A DNA stretch of 64,000 nt from DATBLY01 sp963705545 (GTDB taxonomy: Bacteria > Actinomycetota > UBA4738 > HRBIN12), in assembly GCA_963705545.1 (NCBI GenBank), contig CAVPJX010000001.1, positions 1 to 64,000 on the forward strand, written 5' to 3'. Shown here in pieces: positions 41,627-50,486 of this stretch (within the stretch, counting starts at the first letter, position 1; every line of letters starts with the position of its first letter). Below the pieces are notes generated by a model. The model was not told where the DNA came from, did no database searches, and saw nothing but the letters and a program-made list of their open reading frames with translations. The translations under genes were made by a program, and so were the position numbers.

Positions 41627-43248
41627 TGGCCGACGACAAGCAGAGCGGCGACGATCTGTTCGAGGACCTCGACAAGTTCTTCGCCCCGATCCGCGACGTC
41701 GATTGGGACGCCGAAGAGCCCGACCCGCCGGCGTCCGAGCCACCGCACGAGGAACACGTCTCGGTCCACGCCGGGGAGCCGACGGCCACGACACCTCCCG
41801 AGCCGGCCGACCTCGGCGGGCCCGAGCCGCCCGCGGCGGCGAACGAGCCGGAGGCAGACCTGGACGAGTCCTGGTACGACACCGGCGTCCTCGAACCGAT
41901 CGAGGAGGTGCTCGGCGAGCCGGAGGAGCAGACCGGGATCGTCGTCGGTGAGGTCGTCGTGAGCGAGGCCGACGCGGGCGAGGGCGGACCTCCCGCCGCT
42001 GAGGAGCCGTCGGATCAGGCAGACCTCTTCGAGGAGCTCGCCGGGCCCGTCTCGATGCCCGACGGTGCCGAGGACGAAGGCCCGGTGCTCGAGGCGGAAG
42101 GCCACGGCGACGAGGTCGTGATCTACGGGGACGCCCCCTCCGAGGAGGACCTGGAGGCCGCGGCCGCGCACTTCGCCGAGTCCGTGCCGGCCGGCGAGGG
42201 GGTCGAGGACCGGGGGGACGAGGGCGTGGCCGTCGGGTGGGCGGAGGAGGGGGCTGCCGCCGCCGCAACGGTCGAGGACGACATCCTGTCGGACCTCGAC
42301 GAAGAGGAGGCAGGTCGCACCGTGATGGTCGGCGCCGAGGGTCTCGGCGGTCCCAGCTGGCAGGAGCCGACCTCGGTGGAGGTCGGGGCGGACCTCGACC
42401 GACGCGGACCGTCCGGCGAGCGCGACGTGCCGGCGGCGTTCCTCACGGGGATCGTCCTGGCCGGCCTCGCCCTGGGCAGCCTCCTGATCGGCAAGGGCGC
42501 CTTCGCGATCGTCGCCGGGGTCATCGTCCTGATCGCCCAGGGGGAGTTGTTCGGGGCCATGGTGAAGGCGCATCACCAGCCCGCCACCGCGATCGGACTC
42601 GTGACGGGCGCCTTGATCATCGCGGGCGCGTACGAACACGGCGAGGCCGGGGCCCTGGCGATGTTCGCCCTCGGGGTGATCGCCACCTTCCTGTGGTTCA
42701 TGGCGACACCGGCGAGCCACCGCAGAGGCACGCTGCAGAACATCGGCCTCACCGTGATGAACGTGGCCTACATCCCGCTGCTGGCGTCCTACCTCATCGT
42801 GACGCTCGCGATCGGCGGAACCGACGGGAAGGCGCTCGTCGTCGCGGTGATCGGGCTCACGTTCATCTACGACACGGCGGCCTTCCTCGTGGGCTCGGTC
42901 TGGGGCGGCTCGTTCTTCCAGCGACCGCTCGCGCCGAACACGAGCCCGAAGAAGTCGATCGAGGGACTGATCGGCGCGACGTTCGTGACGATCATCGTGT
43001 CGGTGGCCCTCGTGCCGTCGTTCATCGACCCCTTCGAGGGACTCAAGATCGAGGCGTTCTTCTTCGCGATCGTCGTGGCCGCGGCCGCCACGTTCGGCGA
43101 CCTCGCCGAGTCCCTGATCAAGCGCGATCTCGGCATCAAGGACATGGGGAGCGTGCTCCCGGGACACGGAGGAGCGCTCGACCGGATCGATTCGCTGCTG
43201 TTCGTCGCCCCGGCCGCGTTCCTGTTCTTCCGGTTGATCTTCGCGTAA
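41626..43248 (+). CDS. cdsA: Phosphatidate cytidylyltransferase with acidic N-terminal extension
   Basis: CdsA makes CDP-diacylglycerol from CTP and phosphatidic acid in the membrane. Residues about 265-540 are the enzyme, with at least seven hydrophobic segments and the signature SLIKRDLGIKDMG...GHGGALDR near the C terminus. Residues 1-265 are an unusual extension, rich in Glu, Asp, Pro and Ala and without predicted membrane segments. A typical CdsA has about 270-300 residues, so this one is nearly doubled. Gene position after frr and before dxr is standard. Confidence 0.94.
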   Translation: MADDKQSGDDLFEDLDKFFAPIRDVDWDAEEPDPPASEPPHEEHVSVHAGEPTATTPPEPADLGGPEPPAAANEPEADLDESWYDTGVLEPIEEVLGEPEEQTGIVVGEVVVSEADAGEGGPPAAEEPSDQADLFEELAGPVSMPDGAEDEGPVLEAEGHGDEVVIYGDAPSEEDLEAAAAHFAESVPAGEGVEDRGDEGVAVGWAEEGAAAAATVEDDILSDLDEEEAGRTVMVGAEGLGGPSWQEPTSVEVGADLDRRGPSGERDVPAAFLTGIVLAGLALGSLLIGKGAFAIVAGVIVLIAQGELFGAMVKAHHQPATAIGLVTGALIIAGAYEHGEAGALAMFALGVIATFLWFMATPASHRRGTLQNIGLTVMNVAYIPLLASYLIVTLAIGGTDGKALVVAVIGLTFIYDTAAFLVGSVWGGSFFQRPLAPNTSPKKSIEGLIGATFVTIIVSVALVPSFIDPFEGLKIEAFFFAIVVAAAATFGDLAESLIKRDLGIKDMGSVLPGHGGALDRIDSLLFVAPAAFLFFRLIFA

Positions 43249-43281
43249 CCGGTGGTTCGCCGGGTTCCCGACGCCCCGGGG

Positions 43282-43287
43282 TACGCT
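43282..43287 (+). promoter_or_regulatory. -10 hexamer TACGCT of dxr
   Basis: TACGCT ends 6 bases before the dxr ATG at 43294. Confidence 0.5.
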
Positions 43288-43293
43288 TGACGG

Positions 43294-44451
43294 ATGAGGT
43301 CGCTCGCGCTCCTGGGCTCCACCGGCTCGATCGGCACGCAGGCACTGGACGTCGTGCGGCGCAACCCCGATCGGTTCCGTGTCGTCGGGCTGACCGCCGG
43401 CGGAGCGAACCAGGAGCTCCTGGCGGGCCAGATCCGCGAGTTCCTCCCTCCGCTGGTGGCGATCGCGGATGAGGCGGCGGCCGCCGAGGTCGAGGAGCGG
43501 CTCGGACAGGTCCGCGGCGTCGAGCTGATCGTGGGTCCCGATGCCACCGAGCGCGTGGCCCGTGACTCCGACGCCGATCTCGTGCTGAACGCGCTCGTCG
43601 GCTCGGCCGGGCTCGGACCGACGCTCGCGACGCTGCAGAGCGGCAAGACGCTCGCGCTCGCGAACAAGGAGAGCCTCGTGGTCGGTGGCGAGCTCGTCCT
43701 GGACCTGATCAAGGGTGAGCCCGAACGGCTGCTGCCGGTGGACTCCGAGCACGCGGCGCTCGCGATGGCGCTGCGCGGGGAGCGACGGGAGGACCTCAAG
43801 CGCGTCGTGATCACCGGGTCGGGCGGGCCGTTCCGAGGGTGGACCCGCTCGGAGCTCGCGAAGGCCTCGGTGAAGGAGGCGCTGCAGCACCCCGTCTGGG
43901 CGATGGGACCGAAGATCACGATCGACTCGGCGACCCTGATGAACAAGGGTCTCGAGGTGATCGAGGCGCATTACCTGTTCGACCTGGACTACTCGCAGAT
44001 CCACGTGCTGATCCATCCCGAGGGGCTGGTCCATGCGATCGCGGAGTTCAGGGATGGCAGCATGCGTGCCGAGATGGCAGTTGCGGACATGCGTCTCCCT
44101 ATCCAGCTCGCGCTCGCCTGGCCCGAGCGACTGCCGACCGGCGTCGCTCAGGCTCCACTCACCGAACGCCCGCTCACGTTCGAGCCCGTCGACCGTGAGG
44201 CCTTCCCGGCGCTCGATCTCGCGTACCGCGTGGGCGGGCTCGGGCTGACGTTCCCCGCCGTGATGAACGCGGCGAACGAGGTGGCCGTGATGGCCTTCCT
44301 CGAGGGCAAGATCGCGCTGACCCGGATCGTCGAGATCGTCCAAGCGGCCGTGGACGAACACGAGCCGATCGGGGTCCTGTCGATCGTGCAGATCGAGCGG
44401 GCGGACGCATGGGCCCGCCAGCGCGCGGCCGAGCTCGCCGAGGCGGGCTAG
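43294..44451 (+). CDS. dxr: 1-deoxy-D-xylulose 5-phosphate reductoisomerase
   Basis: Second step of the MEP isoprenoid pathway, NADPH-dependent. The 385 aa protein shows the nucleotide-binding LGSTGSIGTQALDVV at the start, LALANKESLV at about 120, the SEHAA substrate segment near 150, and ITGSGGPFRGW near 170. Another pathway gene, ispG, lies 4 kb downstream on the same strand. Confidence 0.97.
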   Translation: MRSLALLGSTGSIGTQALDVVRRNPDRFRVVGLTAGGANQELLAGQIREFLPPLVAIADEAAAAEVEERLGQVRGVELIVGPDATERVARDSDADLVLNALVGSAGLGPTLATLQSGKTLALANKESLVVGGELVLDLIKGEPERLLPVDSEHAALAMALRGERREDLKRVVITGSGGPFRGWTRSELAKASVKEALQHPVWAMGPKITIDSATLMNKGLEVIEAHYLFDLDYSQIHVLIHPEGLVHAIAEFRDGSMRAEMAVADMRLPIQLALAWPERLPTGVAQAPLTERPLTFEPVDREAFPALDLAYRVGGLGLTFPAVMNAANEVAVMAFLEGKIALTRIVEIVQAAVDEHEPIGVLSIVQIERADAWARQRAAELAEAG

Positions 44452-44457
44452 CGACCC

Positions 44458-45576
44458 GTGTCCGGCACGCTCGCGATCGTCGCCTTCTTCTCCGGACTGC
44501 TGTTCATCATCCTGATCCACGAGGCCGGCCACTACCTGGCGGCCCGCAAGCTCGGGTTCCAGGTGCTCGAGTACTTCGTGGGCTTCGGGCCGCGCGTGTG
44601 GTCGTTCCGGCGCGGCGAGATCGAGTACGGCGTGAAGGCGCTCCCGCTCGGCGGCTACGTGAAGATCGCGGGCATGAACCCCTACGAGCCCGTGGCGCCG
44701 GAGGACCTACCGCGGAGCTACGGCTCCAAACCGATCTGGCAGCGCGCACTCGTGATCCTCGCCGGTCCCGGCTCGCACTTCGTCGTCGCGGCGATCCTGT
44801 TCGCCACCTGGTTGTTCTTCTTCGGCGACCCGAGGAGCCCGGTCCCCGTCGTCGGCATCGTGGATACGACCCTCGAGAACGGCCAGTCCTCCCCGGCCGC
44901 GTCGGCCGGCCTCCGGCCGGGCGATCGCATCGTGGGTGTCGACGATCTCGCCGCTCCGACCCCCGAACAGCTGCTGGCGTACTCGAGCGACCACGTCGGT
45001 CAGCCCGTCGTCTTCACGATCGAACGCGACGGGGAGGAGCTGCGGATCACGATGACCCCGCAGGAGGACGTCGTCGGTGGTGAGACGATCGGCCGGATCG
45101 GGATCCGGCTGGGCTACGACAAACCGGGGCTCATCGGGTCGGTGATCGGTGGCGTGAAGGAGGTCGGCCGCGCGATCGAGACGTCGGTCCACCAGATCAC
45201 GCGGATCTTCGGACCGGAGGGCATCGGGCGTGTGTTCTCGCTCCTGTTCACCGACGAACCGCGATCGGCGAACGATCCGACGAGCGTCGTCGGGATCGGC
45301 CAGGCGGTGGGGCAGACGGGGTCGGCGGGCGACTGGGGGGCGGTCCTGTACTTCCTCGCGTTCGTCACCGTGTTCATCGGCCTGATCAACCTGCTCCCGT
45401 TGCCGCCCTTCGACGGCGGCCACCTGGCGGTGCTGGCGATCGAGAAGGTCCGGGGCAAGACGATCGACATGCGCAAGCTGATCCCGGTCTCGGCCGCCGT
45501 GATGGCGTTCTTCGTCGTCTTCGTGCTGGCGACGATCATCCTCGACATCACGAAACCGATCTCGATCGCACCGTAG
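44458..45576 (+). CDS. rseP: RseP/site-2 protease (M50 metallopeptidase)
   Basis: A membrane zinc protease that cleaves anti-sigma factors or other membrane substrates within the bilayer. His21, Glu22 and His25 (HEAGH) in the first helix and LLPLPPFDGGHL near 320 form the active site; a PDZ domain lies at about 130-200 (ASAGLRPGDRIVGVDDL). The 372 aa length fits. GTG start, 6 bases after dxr. Confidence 0.95.
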   Translation: MSGTLAIVAFFSGLLFIILIHEAGHYLAARKLGFQVLEYFVGFGPRVWSFRRGEIEYGVKALPLGGYVKIAGMNPYEPVAPEDLPRSYGSKPIWQRALVILAGPGSHFVVAAILFATWLFFFGDPRSPVPVVGIVDTTLENGQSSPAASAGLRPGDRIVGVDDLAAPTPEQLLAYSSDHVGQPVVFTIERDGEELRITMTPQEDVVGGETIGRIGIRLGYDKPGLIGSVIGGVKEVGRAIETSVHQITRIFGPEGIGRVFSLLFTDEPRSANDPTSVVGIGQAVGQTGSAGDWGAVLYFLAFVTVFIGLINLLPLPPFDGGHLAVLAIEKVRGKTIDMRKLIPVSAAVMAFFVVFVLATIILDITKPISIAP

Positions 45577-45671
45577 TCGCGCGAGCGCGACCGGTGTCCG
45601 CGCCACGACCGCCTCCCACACCCGCAACGATTTCTCCACATGGCCTGGTCATCGGCCCGACACCCCCCGGA

Positions 45672-45677
45672 TACGAT
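45672..45677 (+). promoter_or_regulatory. -10 hexamer TACGAT of the two-component operon
   Basis: TACGAT ends 6 bases before the GTG at 45684 and supports that start over the longer in-frame reading. Confidence 0.5.
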
Positions 45678-45683
45678 GGCGCG

Positions 45684-46379
45684 GTGCCCGACCAGACCGT
45701 GCTCGTCGTGGACGACGAGGAGGCGATCGCCGAGGCCGTCCGCGCGCGGCTGGAAGCGGAGGGATACCGCGTCCTCGTTGCCGGGGACGGCCCCCAGGCG
45801 ATCGAGCTGCACGTCGAACACCATCCCGACCTCGTCGTCCTGGACCTCATGCTGCCCGGGATGGATGGCCTGGAGGTCTGCAAGGCGATCCAACGCAACG
45901 CCTGGACGCCGGTGCTGATGCTCACGGCGCGGACCGAGGAGGCCGACAAGGTGGCGGGGTTCGCGGTCGGCGCGGACGACTACCTGACGAAGCCCTTCAG
46001 CCTGCGCGAGCTGGTGGTCCGCGTGAAGGCGATCCTGCGCCGGATCGACCGGATCCGGGCGGTCAGGGATGAGGGCCCGATCGTCCGACCCGGCATCGAG
46101 ATCGACGCCGCCCGGCGGCGCGTGGCCGTCGACGGGGACGAGGTGCAGCTGACGCCGCTCGAGTTCGAGATCCTCATCGCGCTGGCGCGCGACCCCGGGA
46201 TCGTGCTCTCGCGCGACCAGTTGATGGATCGCGTGTGGGGCTACCGCGACTACGCGGGCGGTCGTGTCGTGGACTCCCACGTCGCCCGGATCCGTCGCAA
46301 GCTCGGGGAGGACGGGAACGACCCGCGGTTCATCCGCACGGTCCACGGGGTGGGGTACGCGTTCCAGGAACCACCGTGA
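45684..46379 (+). CDS. OmpR/PhoB-type response regulator
   Basis: A 231 aa DNA-binding response regulator. The receiver domain has acidic residues at 10-12, the phosphoacceptor Asp54 (VVLDLMLPGMDG), and Lys in TKPFS near 103; the C-terminal winged helix ends in VDSHVARIRRKLG and the GYAFQEP end. It overlaps the kinase gene by 4 bases. The signal is unknown; the family often controls envelope or phosphate responses. Confidence 0.95.
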   Translation: MPDQTVLVVDDEEAIAEAVRARLEAEGYRVLVAGDGPQAIELHVEHHPDLVVLDLMLPGMDGLEVCKAIQRNAWTPVLMLTARTEEADKVAGFAVGADDYLTKPFSLRELVVRVKAILRRIDRIRAVRDEGPIVRPGIEIDAARRRVAVDGDEVQLTPLEFEILIALARDPGIVLSRDQLMDRVWGYRDYAGGRVVDSHVARIRRKLGEDGNDPRFIRTVHGVGYAFQEPP

Positions 46380-47722
46380 GCACCCGGCCCTTCGAGAAGC
46401 TCCCAACGATCCGGGCGAAGCTCGGATCGACGATCGTGTTCGCGGTCGGGATGACCGTCGTCCTCGTCTACTTCATCCTCGCGTTCGCGCTGCGCAACTC
46501 CTTCCGCGATGCGGACCTCGTCGAACTGCTGCAGCTGGCGCAAGCGCGCAGCGCGAGCCAGGCCCCCGTCGACGACGGACGGACGTCGTACCTGGCGATC
46601 GTCGGGGGGTCGAAGACCTGGCTCGGCGAGGAGCTCCCGGAGCCGCCGACGTTCGTCGGCGGTGTCCACGTCGGGGTCGCGAACGGCGTGGAGTACGCCG
46701 CGGTCCCGTCGCGCGGCGAGGACTCTGGGATGTTCTACGCCGTCCGTCGCGAGCCCGGATTCGTGTTCGCATCTACCCGGTTCCTGTTCGAGTTCTGGGT
46801 GCAGCTCCTGATCGCGGGGGCGCTGGCCTCGGGGATCGCGCTGGTCGTTGCTCGGTGGCTCGCTCGCGGGATGACGCAGCCGCTCCGCGACATGGCGGCC
46901 GCGGCCCAGCGGATGGAGGTCGGCGACTACAGTCAGCGTGTCCATACGCACAGCCGCGACGAGGTCGGCCAGCTCGCAACGGCCTTCAACCGCATGAGCG
47001 GCGAGCTCGAGAACCTCGAGCGGAGCCGGCGAGACCTGGTCGCGAACGTCTCGCACGAGCTGAAGACGCCGATCGCCGCGATCCGGGCCCATCTCGAGAA
47101 CGTGCTCGATGGTGTGGAGCCCCCGGATCCGGCGACCTTGCAGGTGATGCTCACGCAGACCGAGCGGCTGTCCCGGCTGATCGACCAACTCCTCGAGCTC
47201 TCGCGACTCGAGTCGGGCGAGCTGCCGCTGCGTCGTGAGGAGATCGAGCTGGGGCCGCTCGTCTCGCAGGTGCTGTCCGAGATCGAGGTCGCCCGCTCCG
47301 ATCGCGGGGTCGAGGTGGCGAGCGATGTTCCGGACGACCTGCCCCTCATCGAGGCCGACCGTGAGCGTGTGCATCAGGTGCTCTTCAACCTGTTGGACAA
47401 CGCCGTCCGGTTCACCCCGAACGGCGGGTCGGTGACGGTCTCGGCCGAGCGACACAACGGCTCCGTCGAGGTGCGCGTCGCCGACACGGGGGTCGGGATC
47501 TCGGCCGAGCACCTGCCACGGTTGTTCGAGCGCTTCTACCGCGCCGACCCGGCGCGGTCACGCGGCGACGGAGGCACGGGCATCGGCCTCGCGATCGCGC
47601 GGTCCGTCGTGGAGGCGCACGGCGGGCACATCACCGCCCGGAGCGAGCCGGGTTCGGGGAGCGTCTTCGCGTTCGACCTCCCCGTCGCATCCGCATCGAA
47701 GAGCCGGAGGGGGGAACCGTGA
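46376..47722 (+). CDS. Membrane sensor histidine kinase
   Basis: A 448 aa partner of the preceding response regulator. A membrane helix at about 18-38 and another at about 143-160 frame an outer sensor domain of about 100 residues. A HAMP domain follows (about 160-213), then the H box with His227 (VSHELKTP) and the N, G1 and G2 boxes (NLLDNAVRF, DTGVGI, GIGLAIAR). GTG start in the GTGA overlap. Confidence 0.95.
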   Translation: MSTRPFEKLPTIRAKLGSTIVFAVGMTVVLVYFILAFALRNSFRDADLVELLQLAQARSASQAPVDDGRTSYLAIVGGSKTWLGEELPEPPTFVGGVHVGVANGVEYAAVPSRGEDSGMFYAVRREPGFVFASTRFLFEFWVQLLIAGALASGIALVVARWLARGMTQPLRDMAAAAQRMEVGDYSQRVHTHSRDEVGQLATAFNRMSGELENLERSRRDLVANVSHELKTPIAAIRAHLENVLDGVEPPDPATLQVMLTQTERLSRLIDQLLELSRLESGELPLRREEIELGPLVSQVLSEIEVARSDRGVEVASDVPDDLPLIEADRERVHQVLFNLLDNAVRFTPNGGSVTVSAERHNGSVEVRVADTGVGISAEHLPRLFERFYRADPARSRGDGGTGIGLAIARSVVEAHGGHITARSEPGSGSVFAFDLPVASASKSRRGEP

Positions 47723-48168
47723 AGTCGACGACGACGAGCGTGGAGGTTGCGGCGCCCGAGCGCTACAGCTACCTCGATCTGACCGAGGACCTGCAACGCG
47801 CGATCAAGGACGCCGGGGTCACCGAAGGCGCGGCGATCGCGTTCTGCGAGCATACGACCTGCGCCCTGCTGATCAACGAATGGGAGGACGGTGCGCTCGC
47901 CGACTTCCGCCGCGCGATGACCGACCTCGCCCCCGAGGAGGGCGTCTACTACGCCCACGACGACTTCGAGGTCCGCACGCAGAACCTCCACGAGGACGAG
48001 CGCCGCAACGGCCACGCGCACGTCAAGGCGATGCTGCTGTCCGCCACGTCCCACGCGATCCCGGTGGTGGCCGGCGAGCCGGGCTTCGGCCGGTGGCAGC
48101 GCCTGATGCTGTTCGAGATGGACGAGCCGAAGCCGCGACGCGTGACGTTCCACGTCTTCGGGAGTTGA
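47719..48168 (+). CDS. YjbQ/UPF0047 family protein
   Basis: A 149 aa single-domain protein of the YjbQ family, described as having weak thiamine-phosphate synthase activity. The characteristic CEHTTCALLINE, NGHAHVKAMLL and WQRLMLFEMD boxes are visible, with several His residues that could bind metal. It overlaps the kinase gene by 4 bases, so it is transcribed with the two-component pair, an odd partnership whose meaning is unclear. Confidence 0.88.
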   Translation: MKSTTTSVEVAAPERYSYLDLTEDLQRAIKDAGVTEGAAIAFCEHTTCALLINEWEDGALADFRRAMTDLAPEEGVYYAHDDFEVRTQNLHEDERRNGHAHVKAMLLSATSHAIPVVAGEPGFGRWQRLMLFEMDEPKPRRVTFHVFGS

Positions 48169-48198
48169 GCGCCGTCCCTCGTCGACAGACCCCCTCCG

Positions 48199-48204
48199 TA
48201 GACT
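48199..48204 (+). promoter_or_regulatory. -10 hexamer TAGACT of ispG
   Basis: TAGACT ends 10 bases before the ispG ATG at 48215. Confidence 0.45.
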
Positions 48205-48214
48205 GGCGGGAGCG

Positions 48215-49324
48215 ATGCTGAGCGCACGACGCCCCACGAGGCAGATCCGGATCGGCGGCGTGCCGATCGGCGGCGACGCACCCATCTCCGTGCAGTCGAT
48301 GACGACGACCAAGACGTCGGACATCAACGCCACGCTGCAGCAGATCGCCTCGCTCGTGGCCGCCGGGGTCGACATCGTCCGCGTCGCGGTCCCGCACTGG
48401 GAGGACGCCGAGGCCTTGGTCGCGATCGCGGCGAAGTCCACCGTGCCGGTCGTCGCCGATATCCATTTCCAGTGGAAGTACGCGATGGCCGCGCTCGAGG
48501 CCGGGATCCAGGGCCTGCGGATCAACCCGGGGAACATCAAGTACCAGGACAAGGTGCGCCTGATCGCCCGCGAGGCGAAGGCGCGCGGCGTCCCGATCCG
48601 GATCGGCGTGAACGCCGGCTCGCTCGAGAAGGAGCTGCTCGAGAAGCACGGCGCGCCGACGCCGGACGCGCTCGTCGAATCGGCGCTGAACGAGGCGCGG
48701 ATCCTCGAGGAGGAAGACTTCACCGACATCAAGATCTCGGTCAAGCACTCGAACCCCCGCGTGATGATCGAGGCCTACCGTCGGCTTGCCGGCGCCTGCG
48801 ACTACCCGCTGCACCTCGGCGTCACCGAAGCCGGCCCGATGCCGATGGGCGGCGTGAAGAGCGCCGTGGGGATCGGCACGCTGCTCGCGGAGGGGATCGG
48901 CGACACGATCCGCGTGTCGCTCACGGACGATCCCGTCGAGGAGGTCAAGGTGGGGACGAAGATCCTCGAGTCCCTCGGGCTGCGTCGGCGCGGCTTGGAC
49001 CTGGTGGCCTGCCCGTCCTGCGGTCGCGCGGAGGTCGACGTGCTCGGTCTGACGAAGGAGGTCAACGAGGCCCTCGAGCGGGAGGGGATCACGCAGCCGG
49101 TCCGCGTGGCGGTCATGGGGTGCGTGGTCAACGGCCCGGGTGAAGCGCGGGAGGCCGACCTAGGCATCGCCGCGGGCAAGGGCCAGGGCTTCCTGATCGT
49201 GAAGGGTGAGGTCGTCGACAAGATCCCCGAGTCCGAGTTCGTGGTGCGGCTCGTCGCCGAGGCGAAGCGGATGGCGGCGGAGAAGCGGGCGGCTGGCCCG
49301 GACGCCGAGGAAGCCCTCGTCTGA
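48215..49324 (+). CDS. ispG: (E)-4-hydroxy-3-methylbut-2-enyl-diphosphate synthase
   Basis: An iron-sulfur enzyme of the MEP isoprenoid pathway, 369 aa. The N-terminal barrel begins with IRIGGVPIGGDAPISVQSMT; the 4Fe-4S ligands are the two Cys of ACPSCGR and the Cys of GCVVNGPGE in the C-terminal domain. Position near dxr and rseP matches Actinomycetota. Confidence 0.97.
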   Translation: MLSARRPTRQIRIGGVPIGGDAPISVQSMTTTKTSDINATLQQIASLVAAGVDIVRVAVPHWEDAEALVAIAAKSTVPVVADIHFQWKYAMAALEAGIQGLRINPGNIKYQDKVRLIAREAKARGVPIRIGVNAGSLEKELLEKHGAPTPDALVESALNEARILEEEDFTDIKISVKHSNPRVMIEAYRRLAGACDYPLHLGVTEAGPMPMGGVKSAVGIGTLLAEGIGDTIRVSLTDDPVEEVKVGTKILESLGLRRRGLDLVACPSCGRAEVDVLGLTKEVNEALEREGITQPVRVAVMGCVVNGPGEAREADLGIAAGKGQGFLIVKGEVVDKIPESEFVVRLVAEAKRMAAEKRAAGPDAEEALV

Positions 49325-49409
49325 CCGGAGCCAGGCGGCCGAGGCGGGCCTCCCGTAACTAGTCTGAGTCAGAGTAGGTGGCGGAGCGGCTCAACCCCCG
49401 AGCGGCCTG

Positions 49410-50438
49410 ATGCCGATGATGCTCGGCATGAGGCTTCGCTCGATCCTGGCGGTGTCCGCCGCGCTCGGCCTGGTCGTCGCGGGGTCGGCGACCGGGGCGA
49501 ACGGATCGCGTCGGCCGGCTGGGGAGGCGCGGACCTCGAGGGTCCCGGCCCGCGGCCCGGTCCCGGGCACCGGGTGCACGGTGTTCCCCGACGACAACGT
49601 CTGGAACATGGACGTCTCGCGGCTGCCCGTGCACCGGAAGAGCAAGACGTGGAAGCGGGCGATGCACGCGGGATCGACACGGCTGCACCCCGACTTCGGC
49701 CCGCCGGCCTACGGGATGCCGTTCGACGTGGTCGGCACGAACCACGACACGGTCCGGATCGACTTCTGGTACGCGGACGAGAGCGATCCGGGCCCGTACC
49801 CCTTCGGTCCCGACATCCACGTCGAGGGCGGGTCGGACGCGCACGCGATGATGATCGATCGGGACGCCTGCGTCCTGTACGAGCTGTACGCGGCCGACTG
49901 GAACGGCGGGGACCCGACCGCGGGCAGCGGCGCGATCTTCGCCCTGACCGGACCGACCGCGAACGACCTCCGGCCCGCGACCTGGACCTCGGCCGACGCC
50001 GCCGGTCTCCCGATCTTCCCGGGCCTCGTGCGGTGGGACGAGGTGCGGGACGGCGTGATCGCTCATGCGATCCGGTTCACGGCGTCCTGCACCACCCGGA
50101 GGTACGTCTGGCCCGCTCGCCACGAGGCCGGCGAGGCGGACCCGAGCTGCCCGCCGATGGGCGCCCGGTTCCGCCTCAAGAGCGGGTTCGACGTCAGCGA
50201 CTTCGGTCGCGACGCCCAGGTCATCCTCGAGGCGATGAAGCGCTACGGGATGATCGTCGCCGACAACGGCAGCGACTGGTACTTCCAGGGCGAGGTCAAC
50301 GACCACTGGACGAACGACCTGCTGGACGAGCTGAAGTCGATCCCAGCCGGAGCCTTCGTCGCGGTGAACGCCGCCGCCTGCCGCGTCGCTCCGGACTCGG
50401 CCTCGTTCGCTTACGGCCCGGGCTGCCCGGCTCCGTAA
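49410..50438 (+). CDS. Secreted protein of unknown function
   Basis: A 342 aa protein I cannot assign. A signal peptide is likely (LRSILAVSAALGLVVAGSAT). ATGs at 49410, 49419 and 49428 are all possible starts. The mature part has a region with CTVFPDDNVWNMDVSRLPVH, then IDRDACVLYELYAADW, HAIRFTASCT and DWYFQGEVNDHW; six Cys could form disulfides. The Asp/His-rich segments and compact length suggest an enzyme or binding domain, but no catalytic set is clear. It lies alone between ispG and a broken methyltransferase gene. Confidence 0.75.
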   Translation: MPMMLGMRLRSILAVSAALGLVVAGSATGANGSRRPAGEARTSRVPARGPVPGTGCTVFPDDNVWNMDVSRLPVHRKSKTWKRAMHAGSTRLHPDFGPPAYGMPFDVVGTNHDTVRIDFWYADESDPGPYPFGPDIHVEGGSDAHAMMIDRDACVLYELYAADWNGGDPTAGSGAIFALTGPTANDLRPATWTSADAAGLPIFPGLVRWDEVRDGVIAHAIRFTASCTTRRYVWPARHEAGEADPSCPPMGARFRLKSGFDVSDFGRDAQVILEAMKRYGMIVADNGSDWYFQGEVNDHWTNDLLDELKSIPAGAFVAVNAAACRVAPDSASFAYGPGCPAP

Positions 50439-50486
50439 GCGCCGCGTTGACCATGACGAGGCGCGCGGTCGATGATGCCGCGGGTC

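Noticed and set aside
41623..44532. A 969-codon open frame on the minus strand across cdsA and dxr
   Set aside because: It lies antisense to two clear core genes, is rich in Arg, Asp, Glu and His without domains, and is an artefact of high GC content.
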